Below are positions 24,116-32,283 of a stretch of DNA of 64,000 nt, one piece after another. The translations under genes were made by a program, and so were the position numbers. Every line of letters begins with the position of its first letter. Within the stretch, counting starts at the first letter, position 1. A model generated the notes under the pieces. The model was not told the origin of the DNA. It ran no database searches and saw only the letters and a program-made list of their open reading frames with translations. The stretch covers positions 1 through 64,000 of the forward strand of contig NZ_APNL01000022.1 of assembly GCF_040361435.1 (NCBI RefSeq), read 5' to 3'. Origin of the DNA: Salinisphaera sp002433465. Its GTDB lineage: Bacteria > Pseudomonadota > Gammaproteobacteria > Nevskiales > Salinisphaeraceae.

Positions 24116-24540
24116 GACGTTTCTCCTCCGTCACGTAATTTTTATATGGCATCGGCCATTGTTTTTTGTACGGATCAGGCCGTGCCGAGCGGGGCCTGTA
24201 CGAACGGTGCGTCCGGTCAATCCCCTCACGTTTTCGATAGCACGGCGCAACGGTGGCGTCAACGGATTCGAAGAACTCGAAACGCGTGTTGCAAGTCATT
24301 TTTTCCCGATCTTGATGGGCGGGATCTTTTCCCGTCCGGGCCGAACGCCCGCGCTGCAACAGCTGTGGAAAAAGTCCGCGATCCGGACAGATGCATGTCA
24401 CGCACATGCGTTCGTTTCCCACATACGCCTAATTCACCATAGGACTGCCTTCAAAGCGCAGACCCGGATCGGCTCCCAGCGCGCTGCGGCGCAGCATAAA
24501 CCGTCGTTTTACAGTGGTTTGAGTAAGACCAAGGTCTATG
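24116..24540. promoter_or_regulatory. Upstream region of xoxF
   Basis: About 425 bases without a gene separate xoxF from the small exported-protein gene on the same strand. An A+T-rich patch (24137-24172) just ahead of the GTG is a plausible core promoter for xoxF. A 12-base dyad AGACC-AA-GGTCT lies at 24526-24537 at the other end, beside a terminator. I could not assign a regulator. No riboswitch pattern was recognised. Confidence 0.45.
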
Positions 24541-24570
24541 AAAAAAGGCTGTCGAAGCGCCCGAAAAGCC
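24541..24570 (-). terminator. Probable terminator after the small exported-protein gene
   Basis: Read on the minus strand, GGCT pairs with AGCC across an imperfect inner stem (TCG/CGA) and is followed by six T. It begins at the stop codon of the gene ending at 24571. The short outer stem makes it moderate in strength. Confidence 0.55.
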
Positions 24571-24951
24571 TCAGTCGCGCGTGCCGGTGCTCGGCTCGAT
24601 CAGGCATTGCTGCGCGGCCTGCGCCTTGATGGCAGCCAGTCGATTTCGACTCTCACGGGCGATCGAGCCCTCACGCAGAACCTCGGGGCGCTCGCCGGCG
24701 GCATTCTGGCCACGCTGGTAGGTATCAAGGGTGACGTACTCGTCATAGGGCAGCCGATCGGCGATGTAGTCGATGCTGCATGAGCATTTGTAGAGCGTGT
24801 CGTAGTTCTCGCCACCGAGGCGATTCATGCACTCGTAGGCATATTCGACCCGGGCCTGTGTCGGGTAGTCATGGGCGGGGGTTCTATCGGCGAGCGCCGG
24901 CAGCGGCAGGCACAGCCCGCCCGCGGCCAGCAGCGGCAGCATGTATCGCAT
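24571..24951 (-). CDS. Small exported cysteine-containing protein upstream of xoxF
   Basis: A 126-residue protein with a signal peptide (LPLLAAGGLCLPLPALA, cleavage near residue 22). The mature part holds YECMNRLGGENYDTLYKC followed by SCSIDYIADRLPYDEY, and a last Cys near the C-terminus (QQCLIE); the four cysteines could make two disulfides. I have seen this pattern as a conserved hypothetical near PQQ dehydrogenases, but no function is known. AGGAGACCG precedes the ATG. It is on the xoxF strand but has its own terminator, so it is a separate unit between the response regulator and xoxF. Confidence 0.68.
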   Translation of the reverse strand: MRYMLPLLAAGGLCLPLPALADRTPAHDYPTQARVEYAYECMNRLGGENYDTLYKCSCSIDYIADRLPYDEYVTLDTYQRGQNAAGERPEVLREGSIARESRNRLAAIKAQAAQQCLIEPSTGTRD

Positions 24952-25129
24952 CGGTCTCCTCCATAATTATTTTTGTATAGGTGCCGGCTTACATTGCACC
25001 GATCCGGGCCAGGGGCGCAAACGCGACTTGGCCGCCCCGTATGGCAAAGCAGGCGCGTTCGAACCGCAGACCGCGACTGTAGATACACCATGGCCGTCGC
25101 TCGCCTGAGGCCGCCCGCTGGCCCGGCGC

Positions 25130-25795
25130 TTAGACGGCGTCGCTCAACCGATAGCCCACGCCGCGTACGGTACGAATGAGCGATTCCCCGCCCACTTCGG
25201 CGAGCAGCTGGCGAAGCCTGTGCACGTGGCCGCGCAGGGCGGCTTCCGACGCCGGCCGGCACTCCGGCCAGACCGCGTTCTCGATGGTTTCGCGCAGGAC
25301 GATGTCGGGATGCGCCTGAACCAGCAGTTCCAGGATGCGGTAGCTCGTCGGGGCCAGTGGCACCGTTTCGCCGGCACAGTGGGCAACGCCCAGATCGGGG
25401 TCGAGCTGGAGGGCCGCGCTACCGACCGATTTGAGCCGCCGTCGCTTGTAATGCACCGCCGACTCGAGACGCGCATAAAGGTCTGGCAATTCGTTGGACG
25501 CCAATACGCAGTTCTCGATATTGGCGATCGGCTCGCGGGGCGCCCGGTCGCTGCCGGTGAGTACAAGGATTGGCGGGCCGGAACCGAGGCCGGCACGCAG
25601 GCGGCTGCATAGCCCGTCCCCATCGACCCTTGGCGGGTCGGGATCGAGAATGACCGCATCGTAGCGATGTGCATCGCACAGGCGAATTGCCAAGGCGCCA
25701 TCGGAGGCGAAATCCGGATCGTCACCCCGACTGCTCAGATAATCGCCGATATCGATCGCCCGGCGATCGTCGGACTCGATGATCAATACGTCCAT
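25130..25795 (-). CDS. OmpR/PhoB-type response regulator with atypical receiver
   Basis: A 221-residue protein with a receiver domain (1-115) and a winged-helix DNA-binding domain (about 125-220, ending SLIRTVRGVGYRLSDAV). The acidic pair is Asp9-Asp10, the phosphoacceptor position is Asp51 (VILDPDP), and a Thr follows in LVLTGSD. The conserved Lys before a cis-Pro, which normally stabilises the active form, is absent: the corresponding segment reads VLASNELPDLYARL. No histidine kinase gene is adjacent. The start at 25795 begins directly with the first receiver strand. It lies upstream of the xoxF block on the same strand and may control it, by phosphorylation or otherwise. Confidence 0.85.
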   Translation of the reverse strand: MDVLIIESDDRRAIDIGDYLSSRGDDPDFASDGALAIRLCDAHRYDAVILDPDPPRVDGDGLCSRLRAGLGSGPPILVLTGSDRAPREPIANIENCVLASNELPDLYARLESAVHYKRRRLKSVGSAALQLDPDLGVAHCAGETVPLAPTSYRILELLVQAHPDIVLRETIENAVWPECRPASEAALRGHVHRLRQLLAEVGGESLIRTVRGVGYRLSDAV

Positions 25796-25918
25796 CGTCA
25801 CGTTTTGCCTTAATTGATATCCAGCAGCGATACGATCTAAGACATCGTTCCGGCACAAAGGTTTAACGCTAGAGGCGAATAAAATTGATGAATCGACAAA
25901 GGGCGTGCCACAAACACG

Positions 25919-25940
25919 AAGGGCGGCCGCAGCCGCCCTC
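25919..25940 (-). terminator. Strong hairpin downstream of paoC
   Basis: AGGGCGGC (25920-25927) pairs perfectly with GCCGCCCT (25932-25939) around a four-base loop, 19 bases beyond the paoC stop. Read on the minus strand it is followed by a weak T tract (TTCGTGTTTG). It probably ends the pao transcript. Confidence 0.65.
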
Positions 25941-25957
25941 GTGCATACCGCGACGTG

Positions 25958-28180
25958 CTATGCGCTCATCAGCTGTTCAAGACGAATCGGCAACTCGCGA
26001 ATTCGCTTGCCGGTGGCATGGTGCACGGCGTTGGCAACCGCTGCCGCCATTCCTGTCACACCGATCTCGCCAATGCCTCGGGCTCCGAACTCATTGAAGG
26101 CATAGTCCGGATGGTCGAGCAGAATGACATCCACCGAATCGGGCTGATCGGCATGTACCGGAACAAGGTATTCGGCATAGTTGTTGTTCACCGGTAGCCC
26201 CGAGCGTTCGTCGTACTCGGTGGCCTCGAACAAGGCCATACCGATACCCATGGCAATGGCCCCTTCGACCTGATTGGCAGAGGTCTTTTCGTTAATGATC
26301 TGACCCACGTCGATGGCGCTGACCACGCGCGATACCCGCAGGCGGGAGATGCCCGGATCCCAGCGAACCTCGACGAAATGGGCACCGAAGGAGCGGAAGG
26401 AATACTCGCCCTGGGGTGCGCCCGGGGTGTGCGCCTCGCCGTCGGCGTTGGCCAGCTTGAGCTTGCCGAGTACGTCGGTATAGGCGACCGATTTGCCATC
26501 ACCGTCGCTGAGCTTACCCTCATCGAAGCTCAGATCGTCGGCCTTGGCGCCTGCGAAGGCGCCGCCGTCGCCGATGGCATAGCTCTTCAATGCCTCGATG
26601 GCCGATCGCGTGGCTTCGGCAATGGCGGGCAGGGTGGTGGCCGTGGCCCAGGAACCGCCCGACACCGGGCCGCTCGGGTAGCTCGAGTCACCCAGTTCGA
26701 CCTCGATCTTGTCGATCGGAATACCGGTGATCGAGGATACCGCCTGGGCCACGATCGTGTAGGTGCCGGTGCCGATATCCTGGGTGGCACAGGAGGCATA
26801 CGCCGTGCCGTCGGCACGCAGCGAAACCCGCGCATCGCAGTTCATCTTCAGCGCTTCCCAGTTGCAGGCGGCCATGCCCCAGCCGATGATTTCGTCGCCG
26901 TCGCGCATCGAGCCGACCGCGTGATCTCGCTTCGCCCAACCAAATTTCTCTGCGCCCTTATCGAAGGCCTCCATCAGGTGGATGCTGGAGAAGGGCAGAT
27001 CCATGCTCTGGTCGCGCTCGGTGTAGTTCGCCTTGCGAAACTCGAGCGGGTCCATGTTCAGCTTTTCGGCCATTTCATCCATGGCCGATTCCAGCGCGAA
27101 CAGTCCGGGCGCTGCCCCCGGGGCGCGCATGGACGTCGGCGTACCGTGATTGGCGCCGATGGTCGCATGGCTTACGCGCAGATTTTCGCAGTCGTAGAGA
27201 CTCTTCGTGCAGCTGCCCGTGCTTTCCACATAGGTATCGACCATCGACGTGGTGTTGATCGAGTCATGGGTGAGGGCGGTGAGCTTGCCGTTGTCGTCAG
27301 CGCCGATACGAATCTGCTGCTGTGTGGGCGGGCGATGCCCGGTGGTAGTGAACATCTGCTGGCGGGGCACGACCAGCTGCACCGGCCGACCGACCTCGCG
27401 GGAGACGGCCGCCGCGGCGATCGCATGCGGCCAGATCCAGAGCTTGCTGCCAAATCCGGACCCGATGAACGGTGAGCGCACCTCGACACGCTCCGGCGCC
27501 AGGCCGAACACCTTGGCCATGACGTTGCGCGCGAAGATCACCCCCTGCGACGCTTCGTAGAGCACCAGGTCGCCGTTTTCCCAGCTCGCCGTGCTGGCAT
27601 GCATCTCCATGGGGTTATGCGTTTCCATGGGCGTGACATAGGTGACGTCGATACGGTTGGTCGACGACTCGTAGGCGCTATCCGGATTGCCACGGCTATG
27701 GCCGCTGGACTTGGCCGTTTTGGGCTCGCCGCCGCGCTCGAGCGCCTGACTGAGCGTGGCGATCGGCTCGGCGTCGGCGCTGTAATCGACCTTTACCGCA
27801 TACGCGGCCGCCCGGGCGTTGGCGAACGTATCGGCGACCACCAGCGCCACGAACTGGCCCGGGTAGTAGACCTTGCCGTCCTCGAACGGCAGACGGGTTT
27901 CGTCCACCTTGTTTTCCTGGGCAAAGCTGCTCGGGGTGCGATACAGATCTGGGAAATGGTCGTGATGGAAGATATCGATCACGCCCGGCATCTGTTTCGC
28001 TTTCGACAGATCGATATGGTCGATCGTGCCGCTGGCTACGGTGCTGAACACGCCATAGGCATAGGCCATGTTCGGCAGATGATGATCGGCGGCGTACATC
28101 GCTTCGCCGCGCAGCTTCTGCGGGCCATCGATACGCGGCTTGGACGCACCGATGATCTTGGCTTGAATCTTGTCGGTCAT
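25958..28180 (-). CDS. paoC: Aldehyde oxidoreductase molybdenum-binding subunit
   Basis: A 740-residue large subunit of a xanthine-oxidase-family enzyme, closest in layout to PaoC of the periplasmic aldehyde oxidoreductase PaoABC. It binds the molybdenum-MCD cofactor and oxidises aldehydes to acids. Visible marks: GEAMYAADHHLPNMAYAYGV near the N-terminus, FIGSGFGSK (about 240), RAPGAAPGLFALE (about 350) and the catalytic Glu in GARGIGEIGVTG near residue 705. There is no signal peptide, as expected, since the complex is exported with the Tat-bearing PaoA. The gene follows paoB by 13 bp and ends the operon. Confidence 0.9.
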   Translation of the reverse strand: MTDKIQAKIIGASKPRIDGPQKLRGEAMYAADHHLPNMAYAYGVFSTVASGTIDHIDLSKAKQMPGVIDIFHHDHFPDLYRTPSSFAQENKVDETRLPFEDGKVYYPGQFVALVVADTFANARAAAYAVKVDYSADAEPIATLSQALERGGEPKTAKSSGHSRGNPDSAYESSTNRIDVTYVTPMETHNPMEMHASTASWENGDLVLYEASQGVIFARNVMAKVFGLAPERVEVRSPFIGSGFGSKLWIWPHAIAAAAVSREVGRPVQLVVPRQQMFTTTGHRPPTQQQIRIGADDNGKLTALTHDSINTTSMVDTYVESTGSCTKSLYDCENLRVSHATIGANHGTPTSMRAPGAAPGLFALESAMDEMAEKLNMDPLEFRKANYTERDQSMDLPFSSIHLMEAFDKGAEKFGWAKRDHAVGSMRDGDEIIGWGMAACNWEALKMNCDARVSLRADGTAYASCATQDIGTGTYTIVAQAVSSITGIPIDKIEVELGDSSYPSGPVSGGSWATATTLPAIAEATRSAIEALKSYAIGDGGAFAGAKADDLSFDEGKLSDGDGKSVAYTDVLGKLKLANADGEAHTPGAPQGEYSFRSFGAHFVEVRWDPGISRLRVSRVVSAIDVGQIINEKTSANQVEGAIAMGIGMALFEATEYDERSGLPVNNNYAEYLVPVHADQPDSVDVILLDHPDYAFNEFGARGIGEIGVTGMAAAVANAVHHATGKRIRELPIRLEQLMSA

Positions 28181-28193
28181 GATGGGTTGTCCT

Positions 28194-29183
28194 CTACGCT
28201 CGGGCTGCGGTGGCGTGGGTCAGGCTACGTACGATCGCCTGCTGGCCGAGCGGAATCTTGAACGCGTTGTGTTCGTAGGGCGTGGCGCCCTTGAAAGCGA
28301 TCTCGGCGGCCTTCTTGAAGCTTTGCTCGGTGGCGGGCTCGCCGATCAGGGCCTGCTCGGCCTCGCGGGCACGCCAGGGTTTGGTGCCGACCCCGCCCAG
28401 CGCGATTCGGGCATCGCGGATGGTGTTGCCTTCGGTGGCCACGATCACGCCGCTGGACGCCAGCGCAAACTGGTAGGACGCCCGATCGCGCAGCTTGAGA
28501 TAGGTGGAACGACTACCCTCGATAGGCGCATCGAGCACAACGTGGGTGATCAATTCGTCGACGTGCAGCGCATGCTCTTTCTCCGGCGAATCGCCGGGCA
28601 GCAGATGAAAGTCGAGGAAATCGATTTCGCGTTCGCCGTTTGGCCCCGTCACGAGCACTTTTGCGCCGATGGCCGCCATGGCCACGCACATATCGGACGG
28701 ATGCGTCGCAATACACTGTTCGCTGGTTCCCAGCACGGCATGCACGCTGCGGTTATGGCCGCCGATCGCGGCACAGCCGGACCCTGGCTCGCGCTTGTTG
28801 CAGGCCGATACGCCGTCACGGAAATACGGGCAGCGCACGCGCTGCATCACGTTGCCGCCGGTCGTTGCCTTGTTGCGCAGCGAGGTCGAAGCCCCGGACA
28901 ACAGCGCTTCGGAAAGCACCGCATATTTTTCGACGACGGTTGGGTGATAGGCGAGATCGGTATTGCTGACCATCGCACCGATCTTGAGCCGGCCGTCGTC
29001 GAGTGCTTCGACGTCGTAAAGCGGCAGGCCGTTCACGTCTACCACGCGCTCGGGCTGCATGATGTCGATCTTGACCAGGTCGAGCAGGGTGGTGCCGCCG
29101 GCCACGAAGGACGAGGCCTGGCCGGCATGGGCGGTCACGGCCGCATTCACGCTATCGGCTTTCTGATATTCGAAATTTCGCAT
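28194..29183 (-). CDS. paoB: Aldehyde oxidoreductase FAD-binding subunit
   Basis: The 329-residue FAD subunit of the PaoABC complex, linking the iron-sulfur clusters to the electron acceptor. The FAD loop is SSFVAGGTTLLDLVK (about residues 24-38), and TTGGNVMQRVRCPYF marks the second FAD contact. A PaoB-type insertion with four cysteines follows (RCPYF, SACNKRE, GSGCAAIGG, SEQCIATHP); in E. coli PaoB this insertion carries a [4Fe-4S] cluster. The C-terminal domain ends with FKGATPYEHNAFKIPL. It is ten bases after paoA and 13 before paoC. Confidence 0.9.
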   Translation of the reverse strand: MRNFEYQKADSVNAAVTAHAGQASSFVAGGTTLLDLVKIDIMQPERVVDVNGLPLYDVEALDDGRLKIGAMVSNTDLAYHPTVVEKYAVLSEALLSGASTSLRNKATTGGNVMQRVRCPYFRDGVSACNKREPGSGCAAIGGHNRSVHAVLGTSEQCIATHPSDMCVAMAAIGAKVLVTGPNGEREIDFLDFHLLPGDSPEKEHALHVDELITHVVLDAPIEGSRSTYLKLRDRASYQFALASSGVIVATEGNTIRDARIALGGVGTKPWRAREAEQALIGEPATEQSFKKAAEIAFKGATPYEHNAFKIPLGQQAIVRSLTHATAARA

Positions 29184-29192
29184 GGCCGCCTC

Positions 29193-29867
29193 CTAGACCT
29201 TGCCGCGGGTGGATTGAACCGCCGCGAGGATGTTCTTGTAGGCGCCGCAGCGACAGATGTTGCCGCTCATGGCTTCGCGCACGGCGTCGTCGCTGTCGCC
29301 GATATGCGAACTGTTCAGCACGTAGGTCGCGGTCATCATCTGGCCGGCGGTGCAGTAGCCGCACTGATAGGCGTCTTCATCGAGAAAAGCCTGCTGGATC
29401 GGATGCAGTTCGCCGTTTTCGGACAGGCCTTCGACGGTGGTGATCTCGTCGCCGTCGTGCATGACCGCGAGGCTCAGACAGGAGTTGATGACCGTGCCGT
29501 TGACGTGCACGTTGCAGGCGCCGCACTGTCCGTGGTCACAGCCTTTCTTGGTGCCGGTCAACTGCAGCTCGTCGCGAATCGCGTCCAGCAGGATCACGTT
29601 CGGGGCGACATCGATCTGCTTCATCTGCCCGTTGATCTTGAACTTGACCCGGGTCTTGCCGGCCGCCGGCGCCTCACCGGTCGCGGCCGGGGCTTGGCCA
29701 TCATCGGCGAAGGCCTGGCCGATACCGGCGCCCGAGGTTGCGGCAGCGATGCCGGACATGCCGACGGTCTTCATGAAACGACGCCGGGAGGCCGAATGCT
29801 TGGGTTGACCCGGGCGTGTTGCCTCGCCAGCGTCACTGGCGGTGCCGCGGGGTTCGCGGTTGCTCAT
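29193..29867 (-). CDS. paoA: Aldehyde oxidoreductase [2Fe-2S] subunit with Tat signal
   Basis: A 224-residue iron-sulfur subunit. A twin-arginine signal (ASRRRFMKTVGMSG) near residue 30 and an AFA-D cleavage region send the folded complex to the periplasm. The plant-type cluster is bound by CDHGQCGACNVHVNGTVINSC's cysteines (about 115-135) and the second by CGYC and CRC (about 170 and 205). An Ala/Pro-rich linker separates signal and domain. CTGGAGAAATCC precedes the ATG. As the first gene of paoABC it sets the location: aldehydes made in the periplasm, for example by XoxF, could be oxidised there. Confidence 0.92.
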   Translation of the reverse strand: MSNREPRGTASDAGEATRPGQPKHSASRRRFMKTVGMSGIAAATSGAGIGQAFADDGQAPAATGEAPAAGKTRVKFKINGQMKQIDVAPNVILLDAIRDELQLTGTKKGCDHGQCGACNVHVNGTVINSCLSLAVMHDGDEITTVEGLSENGELHPIQQAFLDEDAYQCGYCTAGQMMTATYVLNSSHIGDSDDAVREAMSGNICRCGAYKNILAAVQSTRGKV

Positions 29868-29976
29868 GGATTTCTCCAGTTTTGGGGCAACGCTCGGCGC
29901 GTCGCTCGGTGGAATATTCTTTTCTTGTTTATTTGTTTAATTACGCTGTTTGGATGCATCGGTAATACTGATACTT

Positions 29977-30630
29977 CTACACCATAAACGATGAACGGAT
30001 CGAGACAGTTTGGTTTTCGCTATCAGTCCGATTGAAGGTCTTTTGCGCATGGCGTAACGCAGTGGGCGTATCGACATCCTGTACGCAGCCGGGGGGGGCT
30101 TCGATCAAGCGACAGCGCTCTGTGGGTACCTGTTCAAGCACCGTCTTGGCGCCCTGATCACCCTCGAGAGTGGCCAGCTCTGCAAACAAACGGCGTGCCA
30201 CGATCACCGGATGCCCCGGGCGGCCACGACACACCGGCCGAACATAATCCAGGCCGGGCCGCCACAGCCGACAGAGTCTTGCCACGGTACGGCGCTCGAG
30301 ATTCGGCATGTCGGCCAGCAAGATCAGCGCCGCCTGGCACCGGCTGGGCAGCGCTTGCAGACCGTAATGCAGGCTCTGTGCCATACCGTTGCGATAGTCG
30401 GCGTTGTTAACGAAACGATACCGTCGGCGCCCGTCGGGGCGTCGCCGAATCGTGTCGCGCACGCGCCGTGACGCCCGGCCGGTGACGATCACGACGGGCC
30501 GAAGTGGCTGATCGTCCAATGCCGCCAGGCTTCGCGTGATAACGCGCTGTCCGCTGCATCCGGCGAGGAGCTTGGAATTATAGCCGTAGCGCGTGGATGC
30601 GCCAGCGGCCAGTACGATGGCCCCAATCAA
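29977..30630 (-). CDS. mocA: Molybdenum cofactor cytidylyltransferase (MocA-like)
   Basis: A 217-residue nucleotidyltransferase of the MobA-like family; MocA joins CTP to molybdenum-molybdopterin to make MCD, the cofactor form used by PaoABC. The motifs are VLAAGASTRYGYNSKLL at the N-terminus and LLADMPNLER (about 105-114), with GRPGHPVIV further on. The last 25 residues (after DVDTPTALRHA) form a short extension not seen in most members. The ATG overlaps the xdhC stop by four bases. Neighbouring paoABC makes the cofactor role convincing. Confidence 0.87.
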   Translation of the reverse strand: MIGAIVLAAGASTRYGYNSKLLAGCSGQRVITRSLAALDDQPLRPVVIVTGRASRRVRDTIRRRPDGRRRYRFVNNADYRNGMAQSLHYGLQALPSRCQAALILLADMPNLERRTVARLCRLWRPGLDYVRPVCRGRPGHPVIVARRLFAELATLEGDQGAKTVLEQVPTERCRLIEAPPGCVQDVDTPTALRHAQKTFNRTDSENQTVSIRSSFMV

Positions 30631-31655
30631 GCCGTGGCCGCGTTCACGCGCGGTCGCAGTGCGACCAGTTCGGCCAATACCGACAGGGCGATTTCGCGCG
30701 GCTCGCGTGCATTGATCGACAGTCCGGCCGGCGTATGCAGCCGGTCCAGATCCGAATCGGAAAAGCCGGCCGCGCGCAGGCGTGCGCTGCGATCCGATGC
30801 CTTGCTTCGACTGCCGAGGGCGCCGACCGCGAACGCTGGCGAAGCCAGCCCTTTCGCCAGGGCAGCATGGTCGTCGTCGATATCGTGCGTGAGGGTATAC
30901 AGCGCCGTGAAAGGATCCAGTTCAAGCGCCGCCAGCGCGCGCGCCAGCGGGCGGGTGTCGTAATGCGCCAATGCCGTGCCCGGCGGCGGCGAAGGCGGCC
31001 CGTACGGCCGAAGCAGGACCACCTCATAACCGAAACTCGGTGCCAGCTGAGCCAGTGCGAGGGTTACGGGGTCGCCACCAGCGATGACGAGCCGCGCCGG
31101 CGGCAGATAACGCTGGCGAAATACGCGATCACTGCCTGCGGGCTGCGCCGACCCGTAGCGGTGCGTGCCGGTATCGAGGTCGATCGCCACATCCAGTGGC
31201 TGTCGCTGGTCGCGCGCTTGCTCCCAATGCTGGATAAACGCGCCCGGCTCCTCAAGCGCGCGTACGAATATGCCAATACGACCGCCGCAGGTCAGCTGTA
31301 CATCCAGCACCGGGCTACCGGCACCATAGTCAAGCATGACCGGTTCGCCCGTTTTGAGCACATCGAGCGCCTGAGCCGCGACGGCGCCTTCCACGCAGCC
31401 GCCGGATACATAGCCGGCCACTTCGCCGCGATCATTGATTGCCATCTCGCTACCGAGCGGACGGGGCGATGAGCCGGTAACGGCCACCAGCGTCGCGAGC
31501 ACGACACGATGCCCGTCGGCATGCCAGCCCGCGACCACCGGGTAGAGATCGTCGATCAGGCCGTAGACGGGCCAGGCCGGCCATTGCGCCCGTGGCGTCG
31601 CAGCTGGCCGTGTATCACGCCGACGATCAGTAAAGGAGATAAGAGTGTCTGTCAT
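30627..31655 (-). CDS. xdhC: XdhC-type molybdenum cofactor insertion/sulfuration chaperone
   Basis: A 342-residue XdhC/CoxF (PaoD-like) protein that binds the MCD cofactor, protects its sulfurated form and delivers it to xanthine-oxidase-family enzymes. The N-terminal domain has VTGSSPRPLGSEMAI and GYVSGGCVEGAVA (conserved Cys); the C-terminal Rossmann domain begins VIAGGDPVTLALAQL and ends ALGSRSKASDRSARL and IALSVLAEL. The ATG at 31655 is preceded by CGGAGCAC; another ATG lies three codons upstream. It forms a unit with mocA and lies upstream of paoABC on the same strand. It is divergent from the metal efflux operon. Confidence 0.88.
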   Translation of the reverse strand: MTDTLISFTDRRRDTRPAATPRAQWPAWPVYGLIDDLYPVVAGWHADGHRVVLATLVAVTGSSPRPLGSEMAINDRGEVAGYVSGGCVEGAVAAQALDVLKTGEPVMLDYGAGSPVLDVQLTCGGRIGIFVRALEEPGAFIQHWEQARDQRQPLDVAIDLDTGTHRYGSAQPAGSDRVFRQRYLPPARLVIAGGDPVTLALAQLAPSFGYEVVLLRPYGPPSPPPGTALAHYDTRPLARALAALELDPFTALYTLTHDIDDDHAALAKGLASPAFAVGALGSRSKASDRSARLRAAGFSDSDLDRLHTPAGLSINAREPREIALSVLAELVALRPRVNAATA

Positions 31656-31871
31656 GTGCTCCGACATTAGCCGCTTGCGCCAACGCGTGTCACCAGGGCG
31701 ACGAGCGGGCCGTGTCATGGGGTATCGCTTGAACCACGCCCGGACCGCGATTAACCAATATGTTCGCACACAATACAATGCCGCGCCCGCAGCGCGTGTC
31801 GGCGGCTGGCAGCGCCCGGGCACTGTCAGCCGCGCCGCTACTGTGGCCGGGGCTATGCTAGCATTCCGCCC

Positions 31872-32223
31872 ATGAGCGCTCGCCATCCGACCCTGCAACG
31901 GCTCGTCGCCGTATTGTTGATCGCCTTCGTGGCGGTCAGCGCACAAGCTTGGGCGGGGCATATCGATTGGCCGGCGGAGCAGGGCAGCGCCCACGCCCAT
32001 ATCGAGACCACAGCGCTCGACGCGCAACCGGCGACGACACCGGGCAGCACGGATCACGCCAGCCACAGCGATCATTGCTGTCACGCCAGTGCTCACCTGG
32101 TGGGTTTGCGATCGTATCTGGCGGCCGTGCAGTTCGCGGGGGGCGGCGCTGTCGCATACCGGCCGCGGCAAGCCGTATGTCAGCCTGACGCATGCCCCAC
32201 TGATCGATCCACCCATCGCCTGA
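31872..32223 (+). pseudogene. CzcI-like periplasmic protein with probable frameshift
   Basis: A small exported protein in front of czcCBA, as CzcI or DUF2946-like proteins are elsewhere. A signal peptide (AVLLIAFVAVSAQAWA) is followed by a His-rich segment (STDHASHSDHCCHASAH) fit for metal binding. The frame as it stands runs on to 32414 and overlaps czcC by 131 bases with arginine-rich, unnatural sequence. Removing one G from the run of six at 32138-32143 gives a 116-residue product ending YVSLTHAPLIDPPIA, like the usual ends of these proteins, with a stop at 32221, 60 bases before czcC. So the gene is either broken by a +1 frameshift or contains a sequencing error. Confidence 0.62.
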
Positions 32224-32283
32224 ATCGTTGGCCTCGCGCGCTGCCTGTCAGCGCGTATCGATTCCTTGCGATGAGGTTCGCTC

